64,000 bases of DNA from an uncultured Eubacteriales bacterium (lineage in GTDB: Bacteria; Bacillota; Clostridia; TANB77; CAG-508): contig CAJKVH010000002.1 in assembly GCA_905203305.1 (NCBI GenBank), positions 1 through 64,000 of the forward strand, given 5' to 3'. Below are positions 62,122 to 64,000 of the stretch, in pieces. The notes below the pieces were generated by a model, which worked only from the letters and a program-made list of their open reading frames with translations, was not told where the DNA came from and ran no database searches. Position numbers and translations under genes: made by a program. Each line of letters opens with the position of its first letter. Position 1 is the first letter of the stretch.

Positions 62122-63363
62122 TTATTCATTTTTTAAAGTTTCTATTGCTTTTTTTAATTGTGTGTCTTCATCTTTTGTAACAGAATATATACTTTTTACT
62201 GTATCTGGCAATTTAACTTCTTCATCTGGTGTAATTCCAACTTTGTGTATTGTTGAACCTTTTGGTGTATAATATTCTTCTGTTGTTATTTTTAATCCAC
62301 TTCCATCTGTTAAAGATAATAATGTTTGAATTATTCCTTTTCCATAAGTTTTAGTTCCTATAATTTTTGCTCTTCCATTATCTTGTAAACTACAAGATAA
62401 AATTTCTGATGCACTTGCTGAGTTTTCATTTGCAAGTACTACAACTGGCATAGTAAATGTTGGGTCTTTTTTAGAATATGTAACTTCTGTTTTATTATCT
62501 TTATCTACTGTAGATATTATTGTTTGACCTTTATCAAGTAACATATCTGCAATATCTGTTGCCTCATTTACTATTCCTCCACCATTGTTTCTTAAATCTA
62601 TAATTAAACTTTTTGCTCCTTCAGATTGTAATTCTTTTACCTTTTCTTCAAAGTCTTTTGCTGTATCTTCATCAAAACTTGGTAGCTTTAGATAACCAAT
62701 ATTATCCTCTAACATTTCGATTGTAATAGGATTTGTATTTATTTTTTCTCTTGTTATTTCAAATTCTAGTTTTTCACCATTTCTATCTATTACTAATTTT
62801 ACGCTAGATCCTTCTTCTCCTTTTATGTAATCTGCAATATTATCAAAATCATCTGCAGTATATTCTGTTCCATCTACACTTATAATTTGATCTCCTGCTT
62901 TTATTCCTGCTTTTTCTGCTGGACTTTCTGGAATTGGGTAATACACCACTACTCTTCCAGAATCTTTATCTGCAATCATGTAAATTCCTATTCCAACAAA
63001 ATTTCCTGTTATATTTTCTGTATAGTCTTTCATTTCGTCAGCTGGTATGTATTCTGTATATTCATCTCCAAGACCCTCTACATATCCTTTTATTGCGCCT
63101 TCTTTTAGTTTTTCATCATCAATTTTATCATTCCACAAATAATATTTATTTATAGTTGTTTTTATTTTTTTTAAGTATTTTTCTAAATCTGTATTTTTTG
63201 TAGATTCTTCATTACTTTCTGATGATGAAGTATCAAGCAATGAAACTAAAGATGTATTATTAAAGTATGAATACATTGAAAATGCTGTAATCATAAATGT
63301 TACAAATGCAGTTAAAATAACTAACATTATGGTTTTATAAACTCTATTTTTCTTGTTTTCCAT
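62122..63363 (-). CDS. S41-family C-terminal processing peptidase
   Basis: 413 residues: one N-terminal membrane helix (about 10-30, TIMLVILTAFVTFMITAFSM), PDZ domain (about 115-200, GIGIYMIADKDSGRVVVYYP, AEKAGIKAGDQIISVDG), and catalytic domain with LIIDLRNNGGGIVNEA, the Ser in ANENSASASEIL and the Lys in GTKTYGKG. Extracytoplasmic protease. Next to an M23 peptidase, as is common in Bacillota cell-division loci. Confidence 0.93.
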   Translation of the reverse strand: MENKKNRVYKTIMLVILTAFVTFMITAFSMYSYFNNTSLVSLLDTSSSESNEESTKNTDLEKYLKKIKTTINKYYLWNDKIDDEKLKEGAIKGYVEGLGDEYTEYIPADEMKDYTENITGNFVGIGIYMIADKDSGRVVVYYPIPESPAEKAGIKAGDQIISVDGTEYTADDFDNIADYIKGEEGSSVKLVIDRNGEKLEFEITREKINTNPITIEMLEDNIGYLKLPSFDEDTAKDFEEKVKELQSEGAKSLIIDLRNNGGGIVNEATDIADMLLDKGQTIISTVDKDNKTEVTYSKKDPTFTMPVVVLANENSASASEILSCSLQDNGRAKIIGTKTYGKGIIQTLLSLTDGSGLKITTEEYYTPKGSTIHKVGITPDEEVKLPDTVKSIYSVTKDEDTQLKKAIETLKNE

Positions 63364-63423
63364 TTTGCTTCACTTAAATATTTTTATTTAAGCTGCCTCC
63401 TTTCAATTACTGTAAAACTATAA

Positions 63424-64000
63424 TTATGGTAAATATGGTATTGGATTTACTGGTTTAAAATTATTAGCTAATGTTCTTACTTCAAAATGCAAGTGTGTTC
63501 CTGTTGAATTTCCTGTTGAACCTACTGTTCCTATCACTTGACCTTGAGAAACTTTATCTCCTGCACTAACTCTTCTTGATCCTGCAAGCATGTGTGCATA
63601 TAAAGTAACTGTTCCATCTCCATGGTTTATCATTACATATTCACCATAGCTTCTATAACTTCCATCTGAGTTTTTAAGAGCTGTTGAAGTTACAACTGTT
63701 CCTCCTTTTACTGCTACAACGCTTTTTCCAGTAACTCCAATATTAACATCTACACCAGTATGTCCTGCATATGATGGATATACTAGTTTTCTTATGTTTG
63801 ATTTACTACATCCTTGAACTGGAAATATGTAACCTGCAGAACTTGGTGTCGCACTACTTCCATTTGAACCTGAATTTGAAGATCCATTTGAAGAATTATT
63901 TTTTCCTGATGAAGAATTGTTTTTCTTAGCTGCTTCTTCTTTTGCTATTCTTTCAGCTTCCTTTCTTGCCAATTCTTGTAATTGTTTATCTATAATAGAT
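63424..64000 (-). CDS. M23 (LytM/EnvC-like) peptidase with coiled coil, partial (5' end off the right edge)
   Basis: About 192 codons visible, open to the right edge (IIDKQLQELARKEAERIAKEEAAKK is the end of a coiled coil). A Ser/Gly/Asn-rich linker (about 30 residues) leads to the LytM domain: AGHTGVDVNIGVTG (H-x3-D zinc ligands), GEYVMINHGDGTVTLYAHM, and STGTHLHFEVR (HxH). Murein hydrolase or hydrolase activator. Likely the EnvC-like partner of FtsEX, whose genes would lie beyond the window. Followed by the S41 peptidase. Confidence 0.9.
   Translation of the reverse strand, partial: SIIDKQLQELARKEAERIAKEEAAKKNNSSSGKNNSSNGSSNSGSNGSSATPSSAGYIFPVQGCSKSNIRKLVYPSYAGHTGVDVNIGVTGKSVVAVKGGTVVTSTALKNSDGSYRSYGEYVMINHGDGTVTLYAHMLAGSRRVSAGDKVSQGQVIGTVGSTGNSTGTHLHFEVRTLANNFKPVNPIPYLP

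Overview
The window looks like a chromosomal piece of an uncultured, spore-forming, AT-rich Clostridia (Bacillota), probably from the gut. The evidence is the very low GC content, T-box leaders on pheS and aspS, GatCAB amidation genes, and sporulation genes (spoIIIAA, spoIIM, yunB, a SipL-like SPOCS/LysM gene). Almost all housekeeping genes lie on the minus strand. I saw no rRNA or tRNA genes, no transposase and no CRISPR array.

Layout. 1-1620: spoIIIAA (cut by the left edge) and yebC. 1.8-8.8 kb: an accessory island holding a diversity-generating retroelement (DGR). A plus-strand MutS-like/avd/reverse-transcriptase operon faces a minus-strand target gene with variable repeat (VR) and template repeat (TR). 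The island also holds two plus-strand genes of foreign composition and an XRE regulator. 8.8-12.7 kb: pheT, pheS and their T-box. 12.7-16.6 kb: a Xer-type recombinase, spoIIM, an EndoQ-like PHP protein and an unknown gene. 16.7-17.2 kb: a third foreign-looking gene. 17.3-24.6 kb: the classic rimP-nusA-ylxR-infB-rbfA-nrnA-truB operon. 24.7-29.6 kb: a pilin-like surface protein, a coat-like protein, murD and small genes. 29.6-35 kb: T-box-aspS-gatC-gatA-gatB. 35-42 kb: flavoprotein, xseAB, nusB, the Asp23/AmaP envelope cluster and pyk. 42-45.4 kb: ymdB and a sortase/pilin pair. 45.6-50.4 kb: heterodimeric ABC exporter and tcdA. 51-56 kb: copZA and pyrG. 56-64 kb: HAD phosphatase, deoD, yunB, SipL-like, CBS, prmC, pgsA, ctpA and a partial M23 peptidase.

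Main discovery. Reading codon by codon, I found the trinucleotide CGG about seventy times out of frame in native genes, but in frame at only four places: spoIIM, one ABC exporter gene, yunB and the DGR target. At each of these four the zero frame soon ends, and skipping the C (reading GGN, Gly) restores a full-length conserved protein. This points to CGG being an unassigned codon used as a +1 frameshift site in this organism. In the DGR the CGG sits inside both TR and VR, so about half of the diversified codons can be translated only after the shift. Three foreign-looking plus-strand genes, by contrast, use CGG as an ordinary codon.

Other notable points: a perfect 29-bp inverted repeat flanks the whole LPxTG pilin gene, with a promoter just outside it (a candidate invertible, phase-variable pilin). 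A 31-bp intergenic repeat family occurs inside operons. Two mutually exclusive long hairpins lie between rbfA and nrnA. Two unrelated foreign genes share a structured 5' leader. All counts were made by eye without software.
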